A stretch of 9,971 bases of DNA from assembly GCA_021323815.1 (NCBI GenBank), contig JAJPKG010000477.1, positions 1 to 9,971 on the forward strand, written 5' to 3'. The stretch comes from Pseudomonadota bacterium (GTDB lineage Bacteria; Chloroflexota; Ktedonobacteria; Ktedonobacterales; JACDGC01). Positions 1-6,388 of this stretch are shown one piece after another. Each line of letters begins with the position of its first letter. Within the stretch, counting starts at the first letter, position 1. A model generated the notes under the pieces. The model saw only the letters and a list, made by a program, of their open reading frames with translations. It was not told where the DNA came from and made no database searches. A program made the position numbers and the translations under genes.

Positions 1-524
1 AGGTGAAAAGCGGGTGCGGCATCCGGTTGTGGCTGCGGCAGATCGGCGAAAAATCCCTTGCGCACGCCGGTGCTGCGCTCCAGCGCATATTCATAACCGA
101 ACTGGCGATAATAATTGGGGATGCCCTGAATGATCTGCATCAGGTCGCCCCGCGCCGCGCTGCGCGCGTGAATGGCCTCGAACTGCGCGCGGATCAGCCC
201 ACGACCGCGATATTCCGGCAGCGTCACCACAAATTCCGGTTGGCCGATGGTGAGCGGCACGCCGCCATAGGTCGCTTTGTTCTGTAGGAGCGCCAGCGAT
301 GAGACGACTCGCCGCGTCGTGGTATCCTCACAGACCAGGAAACTGCTGAGATCGCCGCGCGGAATGCCCTGCGTCATGATGCGCCGCACGAATTCCCCCA
401 CGCTGGGAAAAAACATGGTGGCGCTCAAATCCACCACCGCGTCGATATCCGCTTCCGTCGCCGCCCGCAATACGATCCCATCGCCCAGGTCGCGTGGCAT
501 GTGCTCCTGCATCTGTGCTGTCAT
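1..524 (-). CDS. GNAT-family N-acetyltransferase, partial (N-terminal 174 residues)
   Basis: The frame is open from an ATG at 524 to the left edge, giving 174 residues; the C-terminus lies outside. The visible part reads as a GNAT fold: residues 17-30 (IVLRAATEADIDAV) are the usual first strand and helix, and residues 104-111 (EYRGRGLI) match the acetyl-CoA pyrophosphate-binding motif A (Q/R-x-x-G-x-G/A). Residues 119-148, with HARSAARGD and YYRQFGYEYAL, resemble the larger Eis-like acetyltransferases common in Chloroflexota and Actinobacteria, which usually exceed 350 residues. It would transfer an acetyl group from acetyl-CoA to an amine; the substrate cannot be told. The gene begins 46 bases after the GtrA gene on the same strand with no terminator between, so it may be co-transcribed. 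The ribosome site is weak (GGAAAG about 10 bases upstream). An internal ATG at residue 5 or 9 is a possible alternative start. Confidence 0.85.
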   Translation of the reverse strand, partial: MTAQMQEHMPRDLGDGIVLRAATEADIDAVVDLSATMFFPSVGEFVRRIMTQGIPRGDLSSFLVCEDTTTRRVVSSLALLQNKATYGGVPLTIGQPEFVVTLPEYRGRGLIRAQFEAIHARSAARGDLMQIIQGIPNYYRQFGYEYALERSTGVRKGFFADLPQPQPDAAPAFH

Positions 525-570
525 GATCGCTCGCTTTCCATAAGCCTGTTCAATGCTGCGGCACCGTGCG

Positions 571-1326
571 CTAAGCTGCTGCCGGTGCGGCGCTGCGATA
601 GGTCCAGAAACGGTGCATCAAGAAATTGACCGCCGTGACGATGAGAATAGCCAGCGCTTGCGACATCACCGAATGATAGGGCAAATGCCGGGTGAAGGAG
701 AAACGATTTGCCAGTGTGAAGAACAGGCTCGATAACCCCAGCGTCAGGGCAAAGCCCACCGAGGCCGGACCGTGAAAGCGGATGCAGCGTTGCAGCCACG
801 AACGCCGGCCATCAATCAGCGAGCGGAAGGTGAACCGATCATTCAGCGTGAAGTTATAGATCAGCGAGATCTCGGTGCCCAGCGCGGAATAGATGACGTG
901 GTGCAGCAAATCATTGTGGTGTGCGCGATCGATAAAGTCGCAGATGAACACGATGATCAGGTTCATCAGCGAAGCGGAGCCGCCAATGACCAGGAACGAA
1001 AGCAATGGCACGATCTTATCCGCTTTGCCGTGCGTAGCGCGATCCAGCCAGACATAGAAGCGCTTGAACCAGGCGGCATCAATCATAACCTCTTGCTTGG
1101 TATGCACGGGCAAGGGAGTGATGCCTGACATGCTGGCGAGAATCAGGGTATCATCGAGGTCGATCCTCGGACGCAAGCGCCGCGCGGTGGGCAACAACGT
1201 CGTGTGCGCATCAGGCTCAGTCGCCTGCTCTGATGCGCGATCTTGTTGGGGAGCAGGACGCGGGCGCGATCTATCTAATTTGCGGGTTTTTTGCAATTCC
1301 GTCAAGGTGGCATTCCTCTGGCGCAT
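571..1326 (-). CDS. GtrA-family integral membrane protein with N-terminal extension
   Basis: A 251-residue protein from the ATG at 1326. Four hydrophobic segments lie at about residues 105-132, 140-161, 186-209 and 222-243. After the second and fourth come the GtrA signatures YNFTLNDRFTF and NFLMHRFWTYR. GtrA proteins are small four-helix membrane proteins thought to help move undecaprenyl-linked sugars across the membrane for polysaccharide or cell-wall glycosylation; the substrate here is unknown. About 100 residues of polar, Arg/Pro-rich sequence precede the membrane domain, which is unusual since GtrA proteins are normally 120-150 residues. The frame can be extended to a GTG at 1434, but a good promoter at 1364-1392 lies inside that extension, so I chose 1326. 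Internal ATGs at 1131 and 1086 would remove most of the tail; the one at 1086 has an AGAGG close upstream. It starts 110 bases after the phosphatase gene. The family is confident, the start less so. Confidence 0.83.
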   Translation of the reverse strand: MRQRNATLTELQKTRKLDRSRPRPAPQQDRASEQATEPDAHTTLLPTARRLRPRIDLDDTLILASMSGITPLPVHTKQEVMIDAAWFKRFYVWLDRATHGKADKIVPLLSFLVIGGSASLMNLIIVFICDFIDRAHHNDLLHHVIYSALGTEISLIYNFTLNDRFTFRSLIDGRRSWLQRCIRFHGPASVGFALTLGLSSLFFTLANRFSFTRHLPYHSVMSQALAILIVTAVNFLMHRFWTYRSAAPAAA

Positions 1327-1363
1327 GGTGAAGGTCGGCAGCTTCACTTGCCGATATAGAGGT

Positions 1364-1392
1364 ATCTTAGCAGCGGCGTGGCATCTTGGCAA
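1364..1392 (-). promoter_or_regulatory. Putative sigma-70 type promoter for the GtrA gene
   Basis: Read on the minus strand: TTGCCA (1392-1387), a 17-base spacer, then TAAGAT (1369-1364), with TGC directly before the -10 box (extended -10). The -35 matches consensus at 5 of 6 positions and the -10 at 4 of 6. A start site near 1357 would give a leader of about 30 bases to the ATG at 1326. It lies just past the end of the phosphatase gene, so GtrA could be expressed independently of it. Inferred from sequence only. Confidence 0.5.
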
Positions 1393-1436
1393 GTAGCATA
1401 GGGCAGAATGCCCGCCCAGCGCAAGCTTGGCCACGT

Positions 1437-2309
1437 TCAGCGGTCGATCAACAGCACCGCCGCCGTCATGTCATCAGGTTTGGCGCGCGGGCTGCCATCT
1501 TGCGCGGCAATCGCCTGGGCGACATCCACCAGATTCACGGCGATCTCGCGGGCGTCTTCCACGTGCGGTTTGCTGATGATGCGCGCCATCTCATTCGTCG
1601 TCAGGTTATCATGAATGCCGTCAGAGGTGGCCACCAGCCGGTCGCCGGGGGCCAGTTCGACCGCGCCCAGGGCGAAGGTGATATCCGGCATGCCCAGCCA
1701 CGCGCAGATGGTATTGCGCTGATCCCACGCTTCTTGCGCGGCGGGCGGCAACGGCTCTGCGCCGGTATAGCCATCAATGAGGTTCGTGATTTCTTCTTGC
1801 GTAGCATCATCGATCCAGCCCTGCTCGCGCCAGCTGCGCAGCACACTGTCGTCGTTCGTCAGGCGCACCAGGCGGCGTTCTTTGGCGCGCCAGCAATAAA
1901 GCCGGCTGTCACCGATATTGGCAAAGAGCGCAACGATGGGGGCATCTGCATTCTGTTGCCACAGTTTCACAATGGTTGCGGTGGTGCCGCCGTCGCCGGC
2001 TTCAGGATATTGCCGTTGCAGTTCCGTCACGCCCTCTTGCGCGGCCAGCAAAACTTTGCCGACCGCCATCAAAGCATCATCCAATGAAGCATATTTGTGT
2101 TTATCAATGGCGCGCAAGGGTTCGGTGCAGATTTGCCGCGCGATCTGGCTGGCCAGCCGCGCCTCAGAATACGAGCCGATGCCGTCGAATACGCCGATGA
2201 CGCCGTCGATGGCACGACACAGCACGGTGTCTTCATTCGTTCGCCCAACAATTGGTTTTTTGCGCGTAGCCGATCCGCCACGCACGCGCCCGCGCCATAA
2301 CCCTGTCAT
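1437..2309 (-). CDS. PP2C-type (PPM) serine/threonine protein phosphatase
   Basis: A 290-residue soluble protein with the PP2C motifs in order: RTNED (residues 23-27, metal-binding Asp27), VFDGIGS (40-46, Asp42), GGTTAT (107-112), NIGDSRLY (131-138), LTNDDS (150-155), ATSDGIHDNL (227-236, Asp230) and KPDDMTAAVLL (277-287, Asp at 279/280 in place of the usual DN). The acidic residues that bind the Mn2+/Mg2+ pair are present, so it should be active on phospho-Ser/Thr proteins in the cytoplasm. No membrane segment, receiver or sensor domain is fused to it. No Hanks-type kinase partner lies in the window. The last motif has DD where most members have DN, a mild variation. The frame extends to a TTG at 2399, but those 30 residues overlap a likely promoter and look non-coding, so I use the ATG at 2309. 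Its stop is followed closely by the GtrA promoter. Confidence 0.9.
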   Translation of the reverse strand: MTGLWRGRVRGGSATRKKPIVGRTNEDTVLCRAIDGVIGVFDGIGSYSEARLASQIARQICTEPLRAIDKHKYASLDDALMAVGKVLLAAQEGVTELQRQYPEAGDGGTTATIVKLWQQNADAPIVALFANIGDSRLYCWRAKERRLVRLTNDDSVLRSWREQGWIDDATQEEITNLIDGYTGAEPLPPAAQEAWDQRNTICAWLGMPDITFALGAVELAPGDRLVATSDGIHDNLTTNEMARIISKPHVEDAREIAVNLVDVAQAIAAQDGSPRAKPDDMTAAVLLIDR

Positions 2310-2347
2310 AGTGGAGATTCCGCCATTTCTCAAAAGTAATGAGTGCC

Positions 2348-2376
2348 ATACTAGTCTAGAATACAATATACAACAA
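2348..2376 (-). promoter_or_regulatory. Possible promoter for the PP2C gene
   Basis: An AT-rich patch upstream of the phosphatase ATG. On the minus strand it offers TTGTTG (2376-2371), 17 bases, then TAGTAT (2353-2348), giving a leader of roughly 30 bases. Both boxes are poor (3/6 and 4/6), so the spacing and the AT-rich position are the main support. It lies between the upstream terminator at 2442-2480 and the gene, where a promoter is needed. Confidence 0.35.
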
Positions 2377-2441
2377 CTCCACCGGCGGATGTTCCCCAAA
2401 ACAGGCTACTTCTTGTTATTCCTATTTCATGGGGGACTGTC

Positions 2442-2480
2442 ACAAAAAATTTCCCCCTCGCCGGTGGTTGGCGAGGGGAG
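2442..2480 (-). terminator. Rho-independent terminator after the response regulator gene
   Basis: A perfect 9-base inverted repeat, CCCCTCGCC (2454-2462) and GGCGAGGGG (2470-2478), with a 7-base loop. On the minus strand the stem is followed within four bases by TTTTTT (2449-2444). It begins 20 bases past the response regulator stop codon at 2500, exactly where a terminator for that transcript should be. The GC-rich C/G-tract stem may also be one copy of a dispersed intergenic element, which cannot be tested here. Confidence 0.8.
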
Positions 2481-2499
2481 ATCATATCGTGCACGGTGC

Positions 2500-3915
2500 T
2501 TATAGCCCCAACTCTGCCCGCAGGGCATCGAAGGTGTCGGGGGCCATGCCCAATAGCGTCGCCGCGCGCAAGCCGTCGCCTTCGCTCAGCCGCAGAGCCG
2601 TGCGCACCGCCATTGTCTGCGCCTCTTGCACGATGGTCCCCAGTGGCACACCGGCCTGCACGCGCCCGCTGACATCCAGCAAATTGCGTTCGAGGTTCTG
2701 CGAAAAGACGATGTGATCGGGCAAGATCAACTCGCCCCGGCTGAAGGCGACAGCACGTTGGATAATGGCTTCCAGTTCGCGCACGTTGCCCGGCCAGTCA
2801 TACGCTTTCAGCTTGTCCAGCGCCTCTGCCGTGATGCGCGCCTCAGGCATGGTGGGTGAAAAACGATGGATCTTGAGGAAGTGCGCCACCAGCCCCGGAA
2901 TGTCTTCTTTGTGCTCGCGCAAGGGCGGCATATGGATGGAAATGACGTTCAAGCGGAAATAGAGATCTTGCCGGAAGCGTCGCTCTTCCACTTCATGCGC
3001 CAGGTTCTTGTTCGTGGCGGCGATGACACGCACATCCACTTTAATGGGCGTGTTGCTGCCCAGGCGCTCGATCTGCCGATCCTCTTGCAGGACCTTCAGC
3101 AGCTTTGTCTGGGTTGCCAGGGTCATCTCGCCGATCTCATCCAGAAAGATCGTCCCCTTATTGGCCGTCTCAAAGACACCGATGCGCAGGCGATCCGCGC
3201 CGGTGTAGGAACCCTTTTCCGCGCCGAAAAGCGCCGCTTCCAGCAGCGTTTCGGGCACGCCCGCGCAGTTGAACGCCACGAAAGGGCCGCGCCGGCGGTC
3301 AGATGCCAGGTGGATCGTCTCGGCCAGCAGCGTCTTGCCGGTGCCGGTTTCGCCGGTGATGAGGATGGTGGATGGTGTGCGCGCCACCTTGCCGATGGTC
3401 TTGAAGATCTCGATCATCGCCGGGCTGCTGCCGATGATCTTCTCGCTGGGGTCGATCTCCGGCATCTCGGCTAACACCTGGTCGCGCTTCATCTGCGACT
3501 GCTTCAGGCCATGCTGGACGGCAGTGAGGATGACGGTGGGATCATCAAACGGCTTTCTGAGGTAGTCCACCGCGCCAAGCTGGGTCGCTTTAATGATGTT
3601 TTGCGCCTGACCCTTGCCGGTGATGAGGATCACCGGGATGTCAATATCCTGGTTCTGCATCTCCTGCTGGATCTGCGTGCTTTCCATATCCGGCAGATAA
3701 TGGTCCAATAAGACGAGATCAGGGCGTTTGTCTTGTGGTCCGGCGATGATATCCAGCGCATCCTTGCCGCTGCCGGCTTCTGAAACGACATAATGCGCGT
3801 CTTCTAAGATTTCGCGTAACATCTGGCGTATGGATGCATAATCATCCACGATGAGGATATGCTGCCCGGTGGCTGCCAGGGTTCCTGTACGTTTCGCTGA
3901 CTCATCGGCCCGCAT
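2500..3915 (-). CDS. NtrC-type response regulator: receiver, AAA+ sigma-54 activator-like domain, Fis-type HTH
   Basis: A 471-residue regulator. The receiver (about residues 18-138) has the acidic pair D24/D25, the phosphorylation site D71 (LLDHYLP), T99 and K121 (LRKPF). The AAA+ domain (about 160-390) has Walker A GETGTGKT (188-195), Walker B TIFLDE (255-260), the FRQDLYFRLN arginine-finger region (314-323) and the sensor II motif WPGNVREL (374-381). The C-terminus (about 438-471) is a Fis-like helix-turn-helix with SEGDGLRAATLLGM. The sigma-54 contact loop, normally GAFTGA, reads GSYTGA (235-240). The recognition helix, usually T-L-Y-R-K-L-like, reads TFDALRAEL. The start at 3915 has a strong ribosome site, GGAGGG, seven bases upstream; the frame extends to 4125 but the added part crosses a likely promoter. 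No histidine kinase is adjacent, so it is an orphan. Normally such proteins oligomerise on phosphorylation and use ATP to open sigma-54 promoters; whether this one uses sigma-54 is uncertain. Confidence 0.92.
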   Translation of the reverse strand: MRADESAKRTGTLAATGQHILIVDDYASIRQMLREILEDAHYVVSEAGSGKDALDIIAGPQDKRPDLVLLDHYLPDMESTQIQQEMQNQDIDIPVILITGKGQAQNIIKATQLGAVDYLRKPFDDPTVILTAVQHGLKQSQMKRDQVLAEMPEIDPSEKIIGSSPAMIEIFKTIGKVARTPSTILITGETGTGKTLLAETIHLASDRRRGPFVAFNCAGVPETLLEAALFGAEKGSYTGADRLRIGVFETANKGTIFLDEIGEMTLATQTKLLKVLQEDRQIERLGSNTPIKVDVRVIAATNKNLAHEVEERRFRQDLYFRLNVISIHMPPLREHKEDIPGLVAHFLKIHRFSPTMPEARITAEALDKLKAYDWPGNVRELEAIIQRAVAFSRGELILPDHIVFSQNLERNLLDVSGRVQAGVPLGTIVQEAQTMAVRTALRLSEGDGLRAATLLGMAPDTFDALRAELGL

Positions 3916-4015
3916 GATGATCCCTCCATCGGTTGTCCTCGGACGGTTACGCTCTTGGGAAGGAAAGGGTGAAATCTGTGGCGAGTGTCGGCACGGTGTG
4001 CTTAGCCCAACCAGT

Positions 4016-4024
4016 ATTGTATCA
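4016..4024 (-). promoter_or_regulatory. Extended -10 promoter for the response regulator gene
   Basis: On the minus strand the sequence TGATACAAT contains a 5/6 match to the -10 box (TACAAT, 4021-4016) with the TGN extension that can replace a -35 box. No good -35 hexamer is found at 16-18 bases. A start near 4009 would leave a leader of about 95 bases before the ATG at 3915. The position between the dehydrogenase terminator and the regulator fits. Confidence 0.45.
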
Positions 4025-4133
4025 CGTATCGCTGAGAACCGCTGCCTATGCCGCAGAGAATGTGGCGCATGCACAGCGTGGCCTTTAGGCTCCATTGGTT
4101 CATAGATGCCCAAATGACATAACACTACGCATG

Positions 4134-4165
4134 AAAGGCGCTCCCATTCCCTGCATGGGAGCGCC
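4134..4165 (-). terminator. Probable intrinsic terminator after the aldehyde dehydrogenase gene
   Basis: A perfect 11-base inverted repeat, GGCGCTCCCAT (4137-4147) and ATGGGAGCGCC (4155-4165), with a 7-base loop. It starts 28 bases past the dehydrogenase stop. On the minus strand the stem is followed only by TTTCATG, so the U-tract is short, but the long perfect GC-rich stem and its placement favour termination. Confidence 0.65.
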
Positions 4166-4193
4166 GGTTGCGCGCTGTGATAAGCGGCCTACC

Positions 4194-5678
4194 TCAGACT
4201 TTGGGGTATGAGATGAAGACCGTCTTGACCTCGCTCCACTCGTCCACAGCGGATTCGCCCAGCTCGCGGTGGCCGTTGCCGCTGTGCTTGACGCCGCCGA
4301 AGGGCAGGTGCGGCTCCGCGCCGGTGGTGCCGGCGTTGAGATAAACCAAGCCGGACTGGATGTCGTGCATGGCGCGGAAAGCGGTGCGCATATCCTCGGT
4401 GAAGATGGCGCACGACAGCCCATATTCCGTGCTGTTGGCCACCTTGATGGCCTCATCATAGCTATCAACCGGGATGACGGCGATGACGGGACCGAAGATC
4501 TCCTCGCGGGCGATGCGCATATCCGGTGTTACGTCCGTGAAGACGGTTGGCTGGAAGAACGCGCCAGCATCCAACTCGCCGCCCCGCGCGGGACCACCGC
4601 CGGTGATGAGCTTTGCGCCCTCGCCCTTGCCAATGTCGATATATTCATCCACCGCCTTGACGCGCCCGCGATTGACCAGCGGTCCCATGTCCACCGCTGG
4701 GTCCAGGCCGTCGCCGAGCTTTTGTTTCTGCGCCAGCGCGACCAGGCGCTCGTTAAAGGCATCCACCACCTTGCGATGTACAATCACGCGGCTAGTGGCG
4801 GTGCAGCGCTGGCCGGTGGTGCCAAAACCTGCCCAGGCGACAGCGGCGGCGGCTTCGTCCAGATTGGCGTCATCCATGACGATGACGGCGTTCTTGCCGC
4901 CCAGTTCCAGCGTCACGCGGCGCAGGTCGCGCCCACAGATCTCCGCCACGTGCTGGCCCACTTCCGTCGAGCCGGTCAGCGAGATCATGCTGACGCGCGG
5001 ATCGCTGGCCAGGGCGTCGCCCAGCGTGCCGCCGGGTCCGGTGATGAAGTTCAGCACGCCGGGGGGCAAACCCGCTTCATTGAGGATCTCCACCAGTTTC
5101 AACGCCAGCAGTGGCGTGTCGCTGGCAGGCTTGAGGATGACGGTGTTGCCGGCCACCAGCGCGGGGAAGGTCTTCCAGGCGGGGATGGCGATGGGAAAAT
5201 TCCAGGGGGTGATGATGCCTACCACCCCCAGCGGCTCGCGCAGGGTCAGGCACATCTTGTCGCGGATCGCCGATGGCACGGTTGCACCTTCCGCCTTGCG
5301 CCCGGCGGCGGCGACGAATTTGCCGAAGTCGATGGCGGTTTGCAGATCGCCGCGCGCCTCTTTCAGCACCTTGCCCATCTCGCGGGTGAGCAGTTTCGCC
5401 AGTTCCTCGCGGTGCTGTTCCAGCAACAGGGCAGCGCGCAGGATGATCTCGCCGCGCTCTGGGGCGGGGGTGGCGCGCCACGCCGGAAAAGCTTTCTGCG
5501 CGGCGCTGATGGCAGCATCCAGGTCTTCGACGGTGGATCGCTGGAACGCGCCGATCACGTCGCTGTCGCGCGCCGGGTTGGTATCCAGAAAGGTGGTGCC
5601 GCTGGCGGAATCGCGCCACTCACCTCCAATAAAATTCTGATAAATCGTCGGGGCGGTCATCGCCGATGCGCTCGTCAT
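4194..5678 (-). CDS. NAD(P)-dependent aldehyde dehydrogenase (ALDH superfamily)
   Basis: A 494-residue enzyme of normal family length that oxidises an aldehyde to the acid in the cytoplasm. Key residues are present: N160 in TPWNFP, K183 in LKPAS (cofactor binding), the GSTEVG loop (236-241), the general base E258 in LELGGKN, the catalytic C292 in GQRCTATS, and E393 in EEIFGP. The GQRCTATS signature and overall pattern are closest to the alpha-ketoglutaric semialdehyde (2,5-dioxovalerate) dehydrogenase type, but this does not fix the substrate; succinate-semialdehyde or another aliphatic aldehyde is possible. The start at 5678 has GAGGAG about nine bases upstream; an ATG six codons in (5660) is a weaker choice and the extension to 5744 has no support. 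It is flanked by its own promoter and terminator and seems to be a single-gene unit. A decayed amidohydrolase gene upstream hints at a former catabolic neighbourhood. The opposite strand has long open frames, which are shadows. Confidence 0.95.
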   Translation of the reverse strand: MTSASAMTAPTIYQNFIGGEWRDSASGTTFLDTNPARDSDVIGAFQRSTVEDLDAAISAAQKAFPAWRATPAPERGEIILRAALLLEQHREELAKLLTREMGKVLKEARGDLQTAIDFGKFVAAAGRKAEGATVPSAIRDKMCLTLREPLGVVGIITPWNFPIAIPAWKTFPALVAGNTVILKPASDTPLLALKLVEILNEAGLPPGVLNFITGPGGTLGDALASDPRVSMISLTGSTEVGQHVAEICGRDLRRVTLELGGKNAVIVMDDANLDEAAAAVAWAGFGTTGQRCTATSRVIVHRKVVDAFNERLVALAQKQKLGDGLDPAVDMGPLVNRGRVKAVDEYIDIGKGEGAKLITGGGPARGGELDAGAFFQPTVFTDVTPDMRIAREEIFGPVIAVIPVDSYDEAIKVANSTEYGLSCAIFTEDMRTAFRAMHDIQSGLVYLNAGTTGAEPHLPFGGVKHSGNGHRELGESAVDEWSEVKTVFISYPKV

Positions 5679-5765
5679 CGAACAAAGCTCCTCGTAACAC
5701 GCTACACGGCTTCCGGTGCGCCGTCGCACACGCGGAGCTGGCACCGGGCCGGGGAATTCCCTTCA

Positions 5766-5774
5766 AGTATATCA
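5766..5774 (-). promoter_or_regulatory. Extended -10 promoter for the aldehyde dehydrogenase gene
   Basis: On the minus strand TGATATACT carries a 5/6 -10 box (TATACT, 5771-5766) with a TGN extension; no good -35 hexamer is visible 16-18 bases upstream. A start near 5759 gives an 80-base leader to the ATG at 5678. The box resembles that of the response regulator gene (TGATACAAT). Confidence 0.45.
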
Positions 5775-5839
5775 TGTTGGCGATAGGGCCGCGACGGGGG
5801 AGAAATCCAGGCAATGCGCCGGAAAAAAGCGGATGTCAG

Positions 5840-5867
5840 CATGCTAGCATGATATGAAACTGATATG
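5840..5867. promoter_or_regulatory. Palindrome plus tandem half-sites upstream of the dehydrogenase promoter
   Basis: A perfect 12-base palindrome CATGCTAGCATG (5840-5851) abuts two direct copies of TGATATG at 5850-5856 and 5861-5867, spaced 11 bases apart, about one helical turn. The cluster lies roughly 85-105 bases upstream of the predicted dehydrogenase start site. The arrangement is what a regulator binding site could look like, but no regulator is encoded beside it and the AT-rich sequence may be fortuitous. Confidence 0.25.
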
Positions 5868-5868
5868 C

Positions 5869-5914
5869 AAAAAAAGAAGAGGTCTCAGCAAAGGACACTG
5901 AAAGCTGAGACCTC
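5869..5914 (-). terminator. Strong rho-independent terminator
   Basis: A perfect 11-base inverted repeat, GAGGTCTCAGC (5879-5889) and GCTGAGACCTC (5904-5914), with a 14-base loop. On the minus strand it is followed by TTCTTTTTTT (5878-5869), a classic U-tract. It would stop transcription from the right before it reaches the dehydrogenase gene. The nearest coding remnant upstream is the amidohydrolase pseudogene ending at 6070, 155 bases away, and before that the YceI gene ending at 6389. Confidence 0.85.
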
Positions 5915-6069
5915 ATTCTGTATGTCGTGGGAAAGGGATCGCCGTCACGACACATCCTCAGTATGAGGCATCATGCGGTGGAATGCCAGCGTTTGAGCAA
6001 GCGGCGTACCGATTTCTTTGCAGACTCTTACTATCATCTCGTGATATAGACCGCGTGTTCGCCCAGGCA
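5915..6069. other. Non-coding spacer with two small inverted repeats
   Basis: No credible reading frame was found here. Two short inverted repeats are visible: TGTCGTG/CACGACA (5923-5929 and 5946-5952, 16-base loop) and CCTCA/TGAGG (5956-5960 and 5964-5968, 3-base loop). The stretch separates the end of the amidohydrolase remnant from the strong terminator. It may be just the 3' untranslated part of the old gene; a small RNA ending at the terminator is possible, but I see no convincing promoter. Confidence 0.4.
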
Positions 6070-6340
6070 TCACAGGCGCAAGAGGTTTTCCGCGTTGCCG
6101 TGCACGATCTGCTCTTTTTCCTCTGAACTGATGGGCAGATGCTTCAAGAAGTTACCTGCGGCGCGAAGTTTCTGGTATAGGATGCCGCTGCACCGCCTCG
6201 GCCAGCACATCATTCGCTTCCTGAGCCAGCGTCATGGCTGCATCTGCTTCCCGTTGTTCAACGCCCGGCGCGGTCAGCGAGAGAATCGGCATAGCGATCC
6301 CAGCGGCATCCATCTCGGCAATCTGACGTTCGGCCAGGTT
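6070..6340 (-). pseudogene. Amidohydrolase-2 family gene remnant (5' end and middle deleted)
   Basis: Two pieces of one family can be read on the minus strand in different frames. Piece one, from about 6340 to 6181, reads NLAERQIAEMDAAGIAMPIL, then SLTAPGVEQ, and later AQEANDVLAEAVQRHP. This matches the early part of amidohydrolase-2 proteins related to gamma-resorcylate / 2,3-dihydroxybenzoate decarboxylases. Its frame then stops at a TAA near 6153-6151. Piece two, from about 6178 to the TGA at 6072-6070, reads NFLKHLPIS followed by EQIVHGNAENLLRL, the standard C-terminal end of the same family. Between them roughly 190-200 residues expected in intact members are missing. The N-terminal metal-binding HxH region is also missing: a stop lies seven codons or fewer before piece one. 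No active enzyme can be made. This is an internal deletion with a frame change rather than a single-base error. Family assignment is from remembered motifs. Confidence 0.8.
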
Positions 6341-6379
6341 CTGGGGAAGGGGTCAGGGGATGGAGCCACAACCTGGCCG
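6331..6379. repeat. Inverted repeat enclosing a G-tract cluster
   Basis: CGGCCAGGTT (6331-6340) and AACCTGGCCG (6370-6379) form a perfect 10-base inverted repeat with a 29-base loop. The loop holds the plus-strand G-runs at 6343-6346, 6349-6352, 6356-6359 and 6362-6363. The left arm is the first codons of the amidohydrolase remnant. There is no U-tract after the stem on the minus strand, so it is not a typical terminator for the YceI gene, although it starts only about ten bases past that stop codon. Confidence 0.45.
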
Positions 6380-6388
6380 ATCTGCGCA

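Noticed and set aside
1327..1434. Extension of the GtrA frame to a GTG at 1434
   Set aside because: The added residues do not look like protein and contain a well-spaced promoter; the ATG at 1326 fits the leader better.
2310..2399. Extension of the phosphatase frame to a TTG at 2399
   Set aside because: The added residues are not family-like and run through the AT-rich probable promoter.
1437..3915. A phosphatase plus response regulator partner-switching or kinase signalling module
   Set aside because: A strong terminator separates the two genes, the phosphatase has no regulatory domain, and no anti-sigma factor, antagonist or kinase is present; mere adjacency is not enough.
3916..4125. Extension of the response regulator by 70 residues to 4125
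   Set aside because: The ATG at 3915 has a strong ribosome site, the receiver domain begins right after it, and the extension crosses a probable promoter.
4269..5786. A 505-codon open frame on the plus strand opposite the aldehyde dehydrogenase gene
   Set aside because: It is antisense to a complete, motif-rich dehydrogenase, has biased composition (many His, Gln, Gly, Ala) and no recognisable domain; it arises from GC-rich codon structure of the real gene.
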